A DNA stretch of 5,221 nt from NCBI GenBank assembly GCA_003242355.1, contig QGUH01000352.1:1-5221 (forward strand), in the 5' to 3' direction. A program made the position numbers and the translations under genes. Shown here piece after piece: positions 1-5,170 of this stretch (position 1 is its first letter; every line of letters begins with the position of its first letter). This DNA comes from Pseudomonadota bacterium (GTDB lineage: Bacteria; Myxococcota_A; Polyangia; Polyangiales; Polyangiaceae). The notes under the pieces are model-generated. The model saw only the letters and a list, made by a program, of their open reading frames with translations. It had not been told where the DNA came from and made no database searches.

Positions 1-133
1 AATCTACGTCCTTTCGCCCCACCGTGGGCTCGATCTTCTCCATGCCCAGGAAGTTCTGCTCGTAGAGGGCGCGCAGGCGCTCGAGTCGGATCTCGAGCTC
101 CTCGATGGCCTGGTCGAGCTCTTGCGGCTCCAC
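1..133 (-). CDS. Partial CDS (N-terminal 44 codons) of a small coiled-coil hypothetical protein
   Basis: The reverse strand reads GTG GAG CCG CAA GAG CTC and stays open to the window edge, so only the N-terminus is present. The first residues are MEPQELDQAIEELEIRLERL, followed by a short segment and then KIEPTVGRKDVD at the edge. Residues 4-28 have the charge and leucine spacing of an amphipathic helix or coiled coil (Glu/Arg rich, Leu about every third or fourth position). The coiled coil followed by IEPxxxRKD resembles small hypothetical proteins I associate with myxobacteria; this is recalled family knowledge, not a search, and no function is known to me. There is no signal peptide, so it is presumably cytosolic. 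An in-frame TAG lies upstream and GTG is the first start after it. An AAGGAG at 153-148 lies 14 bases before the GTG, a longer spacing than usual, so the start is likely but not certain. Confidence 0.7.
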   Translation of the reverse strand, partial: MEPQELDQAIEELEIRLERLRALYEQNFLGMEKIEPTVGRKDVD

Positions 134-147
134 GTCAGTTGCCCGGG

Positions 148-153
148 CTCCTT
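148..153 (-). promoter_or_regulatory. Candidate ribosome binding site (AAGGAG) for the left-edge gene
   Basis: The reverse strand reads AAGGAG here, a good Shine-Dalgarno match, 14 bases before the GTG start at 133. The spacing is long, and no other in-frame start lies nearer before the upstream stop, so the site supports the gene only moderately. Confidence 0.35.
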
Positions 154-232
154 CGACTTCGGTCCATGATCCCCGCTACGGACGACCGTGCGGGTGGCTC
201 TACCTCGATCGGCTCGATCGACGGTGGCCGTT

Positions 233-1033
233 TCACGATTCTATCTGGTAGCGCACGGTTTCCTCCCCGTGAACCGTGATGGTGAGCCGGTGCGTCTCGA
301 GATCGCACACGGCGTACGCGGCCGCTGGCCGGCCCGGTGCGTCGTCGTCGAGGTTCTCGATCAGGCTCTGGACGGTGACGTAGGGAATCCCGCGGACCAC
401 GTCGAGGTGGTTCCAATGTACGTGCCCGTTGAACACGGCCACGACCTTGCCCGACCTCTCGATCACGGAGCGGAGCGCGCGCCGCTCGGCCACGCGGCAA
501 AGGTGCGGAGCGCGCTCGAACCAGCGATTGCCCGCGAGCACCTGCTCGCTCGCGGGGTGATGCATCAGAACGACCGTGGGGCGCGTCGTCTTGGCGAGAT
601 CCGCCTCGACGAAGAGGAGCTGTTCGCTCGGCAGGTGGACGGCGGTGTCCCGAATCTCCACCGTGCGCAGAACGACGAAGTGGAAATCTCCCTGGTCGAA
701 AGAGTAGAAGAGCTCCCCCTCGTGCTTCCACAGACGACGCAGGTCGTCGTCGCCGAGGTGCACCTGGTCGTGGTTGCCGGCCACGTGGACCACGCGCGCC
801 TCGAGGCCGGACAGCACGTCGATGAAGCGTGAGTAGGCTTCGAGATCGCGCTCGCGGCTCTCGTCTTCGATGACGTCGCCGAGGTTGACGACGAGCTCGG
901 GACGCTCGACCTCGTTCATCCGTCGGACGAAGCGACGGGTGAGCTCTTCTGCCCGATGGGTGAGCTTGCGGAGCTTGCCCGCGTAGTACGCGGGAGGGCC
1001 GAAGTGTGCGTCCGAAATCAGCGCGACGCGCAT
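233..1033 (-). CDS. Calcineurin-like metallophosphoesterase (CpdA/Icc-type), 266 aa
   Basis: This is a cytosolic two-metal phosphoesterase that hydrolyses phosphomonoesters or phosphodiesters; the substrate cannot be read from the sequence. All the family metal-binding motifs are present in order: D8-A-H10 (in LISDAHFG), G52-D53 (NLGDVIED), G86-N-H88-D89 (VAGNHDQ), H158-H159 (VLMHHP) and G203-H-V-H206 (FNGHVHWNH). The length fits the class III cyclic-nucleotide phosphodiesterase/CpdA-like branch. The ATG at 1033 was chosen because MRVALISDAH puts the first beta strand and metal motif directly at the N-terminus, as is usual. The frame stays open a further 99 codons upstream, but that part is Arg-rich and overlaps the divergent gene, so it is not protein-like. 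There is no signal peptide or membrane segment. The gene ends 99 bases before the left-edge gene on the same strand, so the two could be co-transcribed. A cAMP phosphodiesterase role is possible, but other substrates are equally open. Confidence 0.92.
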   Translation of the reverse strand: MRVALISDAHFGPPAYYAGKLRKLTHRAEELTRRFVRRMNEVERPELVVNLGDVIEDESRERDLEAYSRFIDVLSGLEARVVHVAGNHDQVHLGDDDLRRLWKHEGELFYSFDQGDFHFVVLRTVEIRDTAVHLPSEQLLFVEADLAKTTRPTVVLMHHPASEQVLAGNRWFERAPHLCRVAERRALRSVIERSGKVVAVFNGHVHWNHLDVVRGIPYVTVQSLIENLDDDAPGRPAAAYAVCDLETHRLTITVHGEETVRYQIES

Positions 1034-1034
1034 G
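1031..1034. other. Overlapping opposite-strand ATG codons at a CATG site
   Basis: The CATG at 1031-1034, inside the palindrome GCGCATGCGC, provides the ATG of the minus-strand phosphoesterase (1033-1031) and also an ATG on the plus strand (1032-1034) in frame with the secreted protein gene. I regard only the minus-strand ATG as the likely start. The plus-strand one would add 20 residues in front of a complete signal peptide. Confidence 0.5.
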
Positions 1035-1052
1035 CGCCGCACGACGATAACC

Positions 1053-1072
1053 GAGCGGCACGTGCCTTGCTC
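1053..1072. promoter_or_regulatory. Palindrome between divergent genes, candidate operator
   Basis: GGCACGTGCC at 1057-1066 is a perfect 10-bp palindrome with a CACGTG core. It is flanked by GAGC (1053-1056) and the complementary GCTC (1069-1072), offset by two bases (TT) on the right. It lies in the middle of the 58-base gap between the phosphoesterase ATG (1033) and the preferred GTG (1092) of the secreted protein gene. Here a dimeric regulator could act on both directions. Binding is inferred from symmetry and position only. If translation of the rightward gene began at 1032, the site would be inside codons. Confidence 0.35.
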
Positions 1073-1091
1073 GTCCGAAGAACGGCGAACC

Positions 1092-1601
1092 GTGAGACGC
1101 ACACGGCCAATCCACCCCTGGGCAACCGCCCTGGTCGTTCTCGGAGCCGCGCTCCCGGCGTCCGCGCAGCCGAGCTTCCCCAAGACGCCCCGACCCGCGG
1201 CGACGCGCGCCGAGGTTCCGCGCCCGGTCACCGAAACGCCGGCAAAGGCGCGACAGCGCACGCTGCGATTGCGTCGAGTGAGCGGGACCGTGATCGCGAA
1301 CAAAGGGGTCGACGTGCGCGGCACCGACATCCGCCTCGTCGTGGTTCAGATCCGCACGGCGCGCGGCGACCGGCGCCTCGTTCTCGATCTCGGTTCCCCG
1401 AAACGGCTCGGCGGAATCCAGGTGCAACCCGGACAGCGAATCGCGGCAGAGGGGTTCGTGACCCGCGTCGGCGGCGGGGAGCAGGTGTTCGTGGCGCGTC
1501 GGGTGCGGCAGGGGGATCACGTGGTTTCGATCGATCGCTCCGAGCAGGTCGAGCACGCACGCAAGCACCGCGCGGCAGTGCGCGCCGCGAGCGGACGCTG
1601 A
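1092..1601 (+). CDS. Small secreted beta-rich (OB-like) hypothetical protein, 169 aa
   Basis: The predicted start GTG gives a textbook Sec signal peptide: MRRTRPIHPW (basic), ATALVVLGAALP (hydrophobic) and ASAQ, with cleavage expected after ASA or ASAQ near residue 25-26. A Pro/Thr/Ala/Arg-rich spacer follows (about 27-55). A compact domain (about 57-147) then has alternating beta strands: RLRRVSGTVIANKGVDVRG, IRLVVVQIRT, RRLVLDLG, IQVQPGQRIAAEGFVTR and EQVFVARRVR. The order SGTV, a central strand, then PGQRIAAEGxVxR and a closing strand is reminiscent of small bacterial OB-fold domains (BOF or DUF5666-like), but I cannot assign a family. The tail (150-169) is basic and probably disordered. 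There is no cysteine or membrane helix, so a soluble periplasmic or secreted protein is likely. An in-frame ATG at 1032 would add 20 residues; I prefer GTG 1092 because of the signal peptide. No strong Shine-Dalgarno is visible before either start. Function unknown. Confidence 0.75.
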   Translation: MRRTRPIHPWATALVVLGAALPASAQPSFPKTPRPAATRAEVPRPVTETPAKARQRTLRLRRVSGTVIANKGVDVRGTDIRLVVVQIRTARGDRRLVLDLGSPKRLGGIQVQPGQRIAAEGFVTRVGGGEQVFVARRVRQGDHVVSIDRSEQVEHARKHRAAVRAASGR

Positions 1602-1606
1602 TTTCG

Positions 1607-1653
1607 GAGCGTGATTCCGCTCGGCACGCTGCGGCGGAGGGTGTAGCCTCCGC
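1607..1653 (+). promoter_or_regulatory. Hairpin-rich leader of the lipoprotein gene, with possible -10 element
   Basis: Three potential stems lie in the 56-base gap. GAGCG (1607-1611) pairs with CGCTC (1618-1622). AGCGTG (1608-1613) pairs with CACGCT (1625-1630) and excludes the first stem. GCGGAGG (1634-1640) pairs perfectly with CCTCCGC (1647-1653) around a 6-base loop. The last stem would hide the only GGAGG, which is already too far (17 bases) from the ATG for normal use. TAGCCT at 1644-1649 fits a TAnnnT -10 box placed so that transcription would begin near the ATG at 1658, which would make the mRNA leaderless. No clear -35 is seen. The stems have no T-run, so a standard terminator is unlikely. 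Confidence 0.3.
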
Positions 1654-1657
1654 GCCC

Positions 1658-2458
1658 ATGATCGCTTCCCGAGCTCGATCACGCATCGTGCACGTCGCTT
1701 TGGGGTCGGCGACGCTCGTCGCCGTCGGCTTCGGGTGCAAGCCGGACCGCGAAGCCGAGACCGGCGGGTACATCCAGGGTCAACCGCAGTACACCGGTTA
1801 CGCGGGTGCAGGGGGTGCATACGGAGCGCCGCCCTACGAAACGCCGCCCGCTGCAGGAGCCGCGGGAATGCCGGCCCAGTATCCCCCAAGCGGCTATCCA
1901 CCCCCCGCTCCGCCGCCCGAAGGATGGGGTGGACAGCCCGGGACCACCCCTTGGGGAACGGGCGGTGTCGCCGGAACGCCGTCGTTGCCTGCCGCCGGCG
2001 CCGCGGGCAGCCCGGCTCCGACGGGCGCTGTTGGGGCGAGCGGCTCGGCGCAGCCGATCGATCCCGCGGCGGCCGCCGTCGTGCAGCCAGTGCTGAACGA
2101 GCTCGCGCGGACCCACACCATCGCGGGTGCAAAGCCGCTCGGCTCGCCGCTCGCGGGCAGCTTCCAGACGGGCCAGACGCTGGAAGGGCAAATCCAGCTG
2201 CAGCCACAGAAGTGTTACTCGGTCGTGGCGACGGCCCTGCCGCCGGTGACGGAGATCAACGTGCAGCTCGTGCTCGTGACCCCGCTGCCCGGGCTCGACC
2301 CCGTGCTCGCCGTCGACAACGACACGGGCGCGACGGCCGTCGTTGGAAAAAAGCCGAACTGCTACAAGTGGGCGTTCCCGGTCGCGGCGCCCGCCAAGGT
2401 GGTGATGCAGGTCGCAGGCGGGTCTGGCCTGGCGGCGGCGCAGGTCTACGAGAAATGA
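1658..2458 (+). CDS. Myxobacterial-type lipoprotein with Pro/Gly-rich stalk and two-cysteine C-terminal domain, 266 aa
   Basis: The N-terminus MIASRARSRI followed by VHVALGSATLVAVGFG and C27 is a lipoprotein signal peptide. The lipobox (GFGC) is loose because Leu is missing at -3, so lipidation is probable rather than certain. Residues 33-135 are a low-complexity stalk rich in Gly, Pro, Ala and Tyr (AGAGGAYGAPPY, PPSGYPPPAPPP), probably disordered. Residues about 138-266 form a compact domain, VVQPVLNELARTHT...GSFQTGQTLEGQIQLQ, with two cysteines in similar settings (C186 in QKCYSVVA, C235 in PNCYKWAF), a GLDPVLAVDNDTG segment between them and a C-terminal VAGGSGLAAAQVYEK. I recall similar C-terminal domains in lipoproteins of Polyangium/Sorangium-type bacteria, function unknown. 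The two cysteines could form a disulfide in the periplasm (inference). It starts 56 bases after the secreted protein gene and ends 40 bases before the GH74 gene on the same strand. No enzymatic motif is visible; it may be a binding or structural envelope protein. Confidence 0.87.
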   Translation: MIASRARSRIVHVALGSATLVAVGFGCKPDREAETGGYIQGQPQYTGYAGAGGAYGAPPYETPPAAGAAGMPAQYPPSGYPPPAPPPEGWGGQPGTTPWGTGGVAGTPSLPAAGAAGSPAPTGAVGASGSAQPIDPAAAAVVQPVLNELARTHTIAGAKPLGSPLAGSFQTGQTLEGQIQLQPQKCYSVVATALPPVTEINVQLVLVTPLPGLDPVLAVDNDTGATAVVGKKPNCYKWAFPVAAPAKVVMQVAGGSGLAAAQVYEK

Positions 2459-2474
2459 GCCGCCCGGCGGCGGC
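2459..2474 (+). terminator. GC-rich hairpin directly after the lipoprotein stop codon
   Basis: GCCGCC (2459-2464) and GGCGGC (2469-2474) form a perfect 6-bp stem around a CGGC loop immediately after the TGA, with an alternative register using 2472-2477. No T-run follows, so it is not a classic intrinsic terminator. It may weaken read-through into the GH74 gene or protect the 3' end of the upstream message, or it may simply reflect GC-rich sequence. Confidence 0.25.
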
Positions 2475-2498
2475 GGCTGACGGCACCCAATTGCCAAA

Positions 2499-4994
2499 AT
2501 GCCGCCGACCGATCGCCGAGGCTCCTTCCGTCCGCACCCATCTCGTCGAGGGAACGGCCGGGCCCTGGCCGAGCTCCTGACCGCGTTTTCCGTGCTGGTC
2601 GCGTGCGGCAACACGGACGGCACCGCGCCGAATCCGGGCTCGGGCGGCACGTCGCCGGCTTCCGGAGGCTCCCCGACGGCAAACGGTGGCCTGGGCTCGG
2701 GCGGGCTCCCGTCGGGCGCGGCGGGGATGCCGACCGCGGGCGTCGGAGGCACGAGCCCGGGCGGCGGGGGGACGAGCCCCGACGGCGGGGGCACGAGCGC
2801 AGCAGGCGGAACCGGGGGCGTGAGCGGCGGCGCTCCCGTTGCGGGTACGGACCCGGGCGGCGGCGTTGCGGGTTCGTTGGGCGGTTCCGCGGGGGCAGGC
2901 GGAATGACCGCGCCGCCTCTCCCGCCCGAACCCGAGGACCCGAATGCCGCGGGATACGTGTGGCGCAACGTCGTCGTGGGCGGCGGCGGCTTCGTCACCG
3001 GCATTCACTTCCACCCGACGACTCCCGGGTTGGTCTACTTGCGGACGGACATGGGCGGCGCGTACCGCTGGGAGCCGGAGCGCTCCCGGTGGAAGCCGCT
3101 CACCGACGCGCTCGGGCGCGACGAGGCCGACTTCATGGGCGTGCTCTCGCTCGCGCTCGACCCGAACGATCCGGAGCGCGTGTACCTCATGACCGGCAAG
3201 TACACGCAGTCTTGGGCGGGGATGGGCGCGCTCTTGCGCTCGAACGATCGCGGCGAGACGTGGACGAGGTTCGCGCTGCCCTTCAAGGTGGGTGGCAACG
3301 AGGACGGTCGCGGCGCCGGCGAACGCCTCGAGGTGGATCCGCACCTCGGCTCGCGCCTGGTGATGGGCACGACGCGGGACGGCCTGTGGGAGAGCACCAA
3401 CGGGGGCGAGAGCTTCACCAAGATTTCGAGTTTTTCGCCGACCAACGTGAGCTTCGTGGCGTTCCACGCGGCGAGCGGAGCTGCCGGCATGCCGACGCCG
3501 CGCCTGTTCGTCGGCGTGGCGAACACCACGGCGAGCCTGTGGCACAGCCAGGACGGCGGCGCGACGTGGGCGGAAGTGGCGGGCCAACCCACGGGAGTGA
3601 TGGCGGTGCGCGCGGCCATTGCGGGCAACGTGCTGTATCTCACGTACGCCAACGTGCCGGGCCCCAACGATGCGACGACGGGCGACGTGTACCGCTACGC
3701 GGTCGACACGGGCACGTGGACGAAGATCACGCCGTCCACCGGCATGTACGGCTTCTCCGGGATATCGCTCGACCCGGCGAATCCCGATCACGTGATCGTG
3801 AGCACGCTGGACCGCTGGGCGCCCGGCGACGAGGTGTATCGGAGCACGGACGGCGGCGCGAGCTTCACCCCCCTGCTCGCCGGCGCGACCTGGGATTACT
3901 CAGTGGCGCCCTATGCGAAAGACAGCAACCCGCACTGGCTCGCGGACGCAAAGCTCGATCCGCACGATCCGAGCCGCCTCTTGTTCGTGACGGGATACGG
4001 CGTGTTCGGATGCCGCGGCATCGATACGCCCACGCGCACGTGCGCGTTCGAGAGCGCCGGCATCGAGCAAACGGTGCCGCTTCAAATCGCGAGCCCTCCC
4101 GAAGGCGCTCCGTTGCTCTCCGCGATGGGCGACATCGACGGGTTCGTGCATGCGGATCTCGGGGTGTCGCCGCCCGCGGGGCGTCACCGGCCGCTCAAGG
4201 GAACGACGCGCTCGATTGCGTTCGCCGAGGCAGCGCCGCTCTCGCTCGTGAAGACCTTCGATGCGGTGCCGTACGGCGCGCGATCGATCGATGGGGGCAC
4301 GACCTGGACGGACTTCGCGACCTTTCCCGCGGGTGCGAAGGGCGGAGGGACGCGCTCCATCGCGATCTCCGCCGACGGCACCGCGATCGTTTGGGGACCG
4401 CAAGACGCTGCGCTCGCGTATTCGCACGACGCGGGCAGCACGTGGACGCCTTCGCAAGGCGGCGTTCCCACGGGAACGCCACCCATCGCCGACCGCGTGG
4501 ACCCGGCGATCTTCTACGCCTTCGATCCGATCGCGGGCACGGTGTACGCGAGCACCGATCGCGGCGCGACCTTCGAAGCTCGAGCGAGTGGGCTGCCCGC
4601 CGTGCCGGACTGGGCGGCGACCGACGGCATGATGGCGGCCGTGCCCGGCCACGCCGGCCACCTGTGGCTCACGGCGCGCGAGGGCGGGCTATTTCGGTCG
4701 GTCGACGCCGGCGCGACCTTTCAAAAGGTAGCGGCCGCGAGCGCCGCGTTCCGCGTGGGCTTCGGGCGCGCCGCCGACGGCGCGTCGTATCCTGCGATCT
4801 ACGTCTGGGCGACCATCGGCGGCACGACGGGCATTTTCCGATCCACCGACGAGGGCCAGAGCTTCGTCCGCGTGAACGACGATCGGCACCAGTACGGTTG
4901 GATTCACGAAGTCGTCGGCGATCCGCGGGTGTTCGGCCGCGTGTACCTCGCGACGGAAGGCCGCGGCGTGGTTTACGGGGAACCTGCTGACTAA
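2499..4994 (+). CDS. GH74-family xyloglucanase-like glycoside hydrolase, surface lipoprotein, 831 aa
   Basis: This is a predicted inverting glycoside hydrolase of family GH74, which cleaves the beta-1,4-glucan backbone of xyloglucan and related glucans. The N-terminus holds a lipoprotein signal (LLTAFSVLVA with C36; lipobox LVAC fits the consensus). A Gly/Ser/Thr/Pro-rich linker spans about 37-148. The catalytic region (about 152-829) begins YVWRNVVVGGGGFVTGI and keeps the family hallmarks LRTDMGGAYRW (D184, expected general base), PFKVGGN, GAGERLEVDP, MGDIDGFVH (D545, expected general acid) and ADRVDPAIFYAFDP. Nine Asp-boxes (S-x-D-x-G-x-T/S-W/F) start at residues 248, 299, 350, 449, 596, 642, 685, 734 and 782, as expected of tandem seven-bladed propellers. 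At about 680 residues the catalytic part is near full length. No carbohydrate-binding module follows. ATG 2499 is the first start after an in-frame TGA; no clear Shine-Dalgarno is seen. Substrate is inferred from the family; endo versus exo action cannot be read. Confidence 0.93.
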   Translation: MPPTDRRGSFRPHPSRRGNGRALAELLTAFSVLVACGNTDGTAPNPGSGGTSPASGGSPTANGGLGSGGLPSGAAGMPTAGVGGTSPGGGGTSPDGGGTSAAGGTGGVSGGAPVAGTDPGGGVAGSLGGSAGAGGMTAPPLPPEPEDPNAAGYVWRNVVVGGGGFVTGIHFHPTTPGLVYLRTDMGGAYRWEPERSRWKPLTDALGRDEADFMGVLSLALDPNDPERVYLMTGKYTQSWAGMGALLRSNDRGETWTRFALPFKVGGNEDGRGAGERLEVDPHLGSRLVMGTTRDGLWESTNGGESFTKISSFSPTNVSFVAFHAASGAAGMPTPRLFVGVANTTASLWHSQDGGATWAEVAGQPTGVMAVRAAIAGNVLYLTYANVPGPNDATTGDVYRYAVDTGTWTKITPSTGMYGFSGISLDPANPDHVIVSTLDRWAPGDEVYRSTDGGASFTPLLAGATWDYSVAPYAKDSNPHWLADAKLDPHDPSRLLFVTGYGVFGCRGIDTPTRTCAFESAGIEQTVPLQIASPPEGAPLLSAMGDIDGFVHADLGVSPPAGRHRPLKGTTRSIAFAEAAPLSLVKTFDAVPYGARSIDGGTTWTDFATFPAGAKGGGTRSIAISADGTAIVWGPQDAALAYSHDAGSTWTPSQGGVPTGTPPIADRVDPAIFYAFDPIAGTVYASTDRGATFEARASGLPAVPDWAATDGMMAAVPGHAGHLWLTAREGGLFRSVDAGATFQKVAAASAAFRVGFGRAADGASYPAIYVWATIGGTTGIFRSTDEGQSFVRVNDDRHQYGWIHEVVGDPRVFGRVYLATEGRGVVYGEPAD
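2748..2811 (+). repeat. 21-bp tandem repeat in the GH74 linker
   Basis: ACGAGC recurs at 2751, 2772 and 2793, an exact 21-bp period. It encodes three seven-residue units, GTSPGGG, GTSPDGG and GTSAAGG (residues about 84-104). Because the repeat preserves the frame, linker length could change by slippage or unequal recombination without disrupting the enzyme. The units form part of the disordered stalk between the lipid anchor and the catalytic domain. Confidence 0.7.
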
Positions 4995-5117
4995 TCGGCG
5001 TCAGATTCCGTGGAGGCGCTCTCGGCGCGAGGGGGCCAGGGGTAAGTCACAGTAACGGCGCGTTGCTTCGCTGTACGAGGCCAACCCGGATACGGCCCTC
5101 CCCCAAAAGGAACTCAC

Positions 5118-5125
5118 TGACGTCA
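5118..5125. promoter_or_regulatory. TGACGTCA palindrome
   Basis: A perfect 8-bp palindrome lies in the non-coding tail 124 bases after the GH74 stop codon. The symmetry does not extend further. It could be half of an operator for an unseen gene to the right, but an 8-bp palindrome can occur by chance, so this is weak. Confidence 0.2.
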
Positions 5126-5131
5126 CATTCT

Positions 5132-5167
5132 GCGAGCGGACGCGAGCCCGCGGTGAGCGAAGCGAAC
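5132..5167. repeat. Four phased GYGARC hexamer repeats
   Basis: Four related hexamers, GCGAGC (5132), GCGAGC (5142), GTGAGC (5153) and GCGAAC (5162), start 10, 11 and 9 bases apart, close to one helical turn. The last two also form the inner arms of the hairpin at 5150-5170. Such spacing is what repeated protein contacts on one DNA face would need, but the role is unknown. Confidence 0.4.
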
Positions 5168-5170
5168 CGC
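5150..5170 (+). terminator. Stable hairpin with GAA loop, possible transcript end
   Basis: GCGGT (5150-5154) pairs with ACCGC (5166-5170). Inside lie opposed GA/GA dinucleotides (5155-5156 with 5164-5165), able to form sheared G-A pairs, and the core GCGAAGC (5157-5163), a sequence known for forming an unusually stable DNA mini-hairpin. ACTTTAAC follows, giving only a three-T run, so as an intrinsic terminator for the GH74 transcript it is weak. It could also be part of an inverted repeat element. Confidence 0.3.

Noticed and set aside
135..165. Ten-codon minus-strand frame (MDRSRRSPGN) just before the left-edge gene
   Set aside because: It is too short to judge, has no ribosome binding site that I can see, and overlaps the likely Shine-Dalgarno of the next gene; it is probably chance.
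188..832. Plus-strand open frame of 214 codons antisense to the phosphoesterase
   Set aside because: It mirrors the strongly conserved phosphoesterase on the other strand; the Val/His-rich product has no recognisable fold or signal.
135..2207. Very long minus-strand open frame (690 codons) spanning several genes
   Set aside because: It overlaps the phosphoesterase, the secreted protein and the lipoprotein in other frames. Its product is Arg/Ala/Pro-rich with no domain, as expected from third-position GC bias.
2482..2494. Sigma-54-like GGCAC and TTGC elements before the GH74 gene
   Set aside because: The spacer is four bases instead of five, which this sigma factor tolerates poorly, and the implied transcription start would fall downstream of the ATG.
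2256..3791. Minus-strand open frame of 511 codons opposite the GH74 gene
   Set aside because: The product is dominated by Arg, His and Ala without motifs, while the plus frame carries clear GH74 hallmarks.
2603..4990. Plus-strand open frame of 795 codons in another frame of the GH74 gene
   Set aside because: It is Arg/Gly-rich with no motif; the Asp-boxes and catalytic motifs are all in the 2499-4994 frame.
5026..5041. CTCTCG/CGAGGG stem as a GH74 terminator
   Set aside because: The stem is short, contains a wobble pair and is followed by G-rich sequence, not a T-run.
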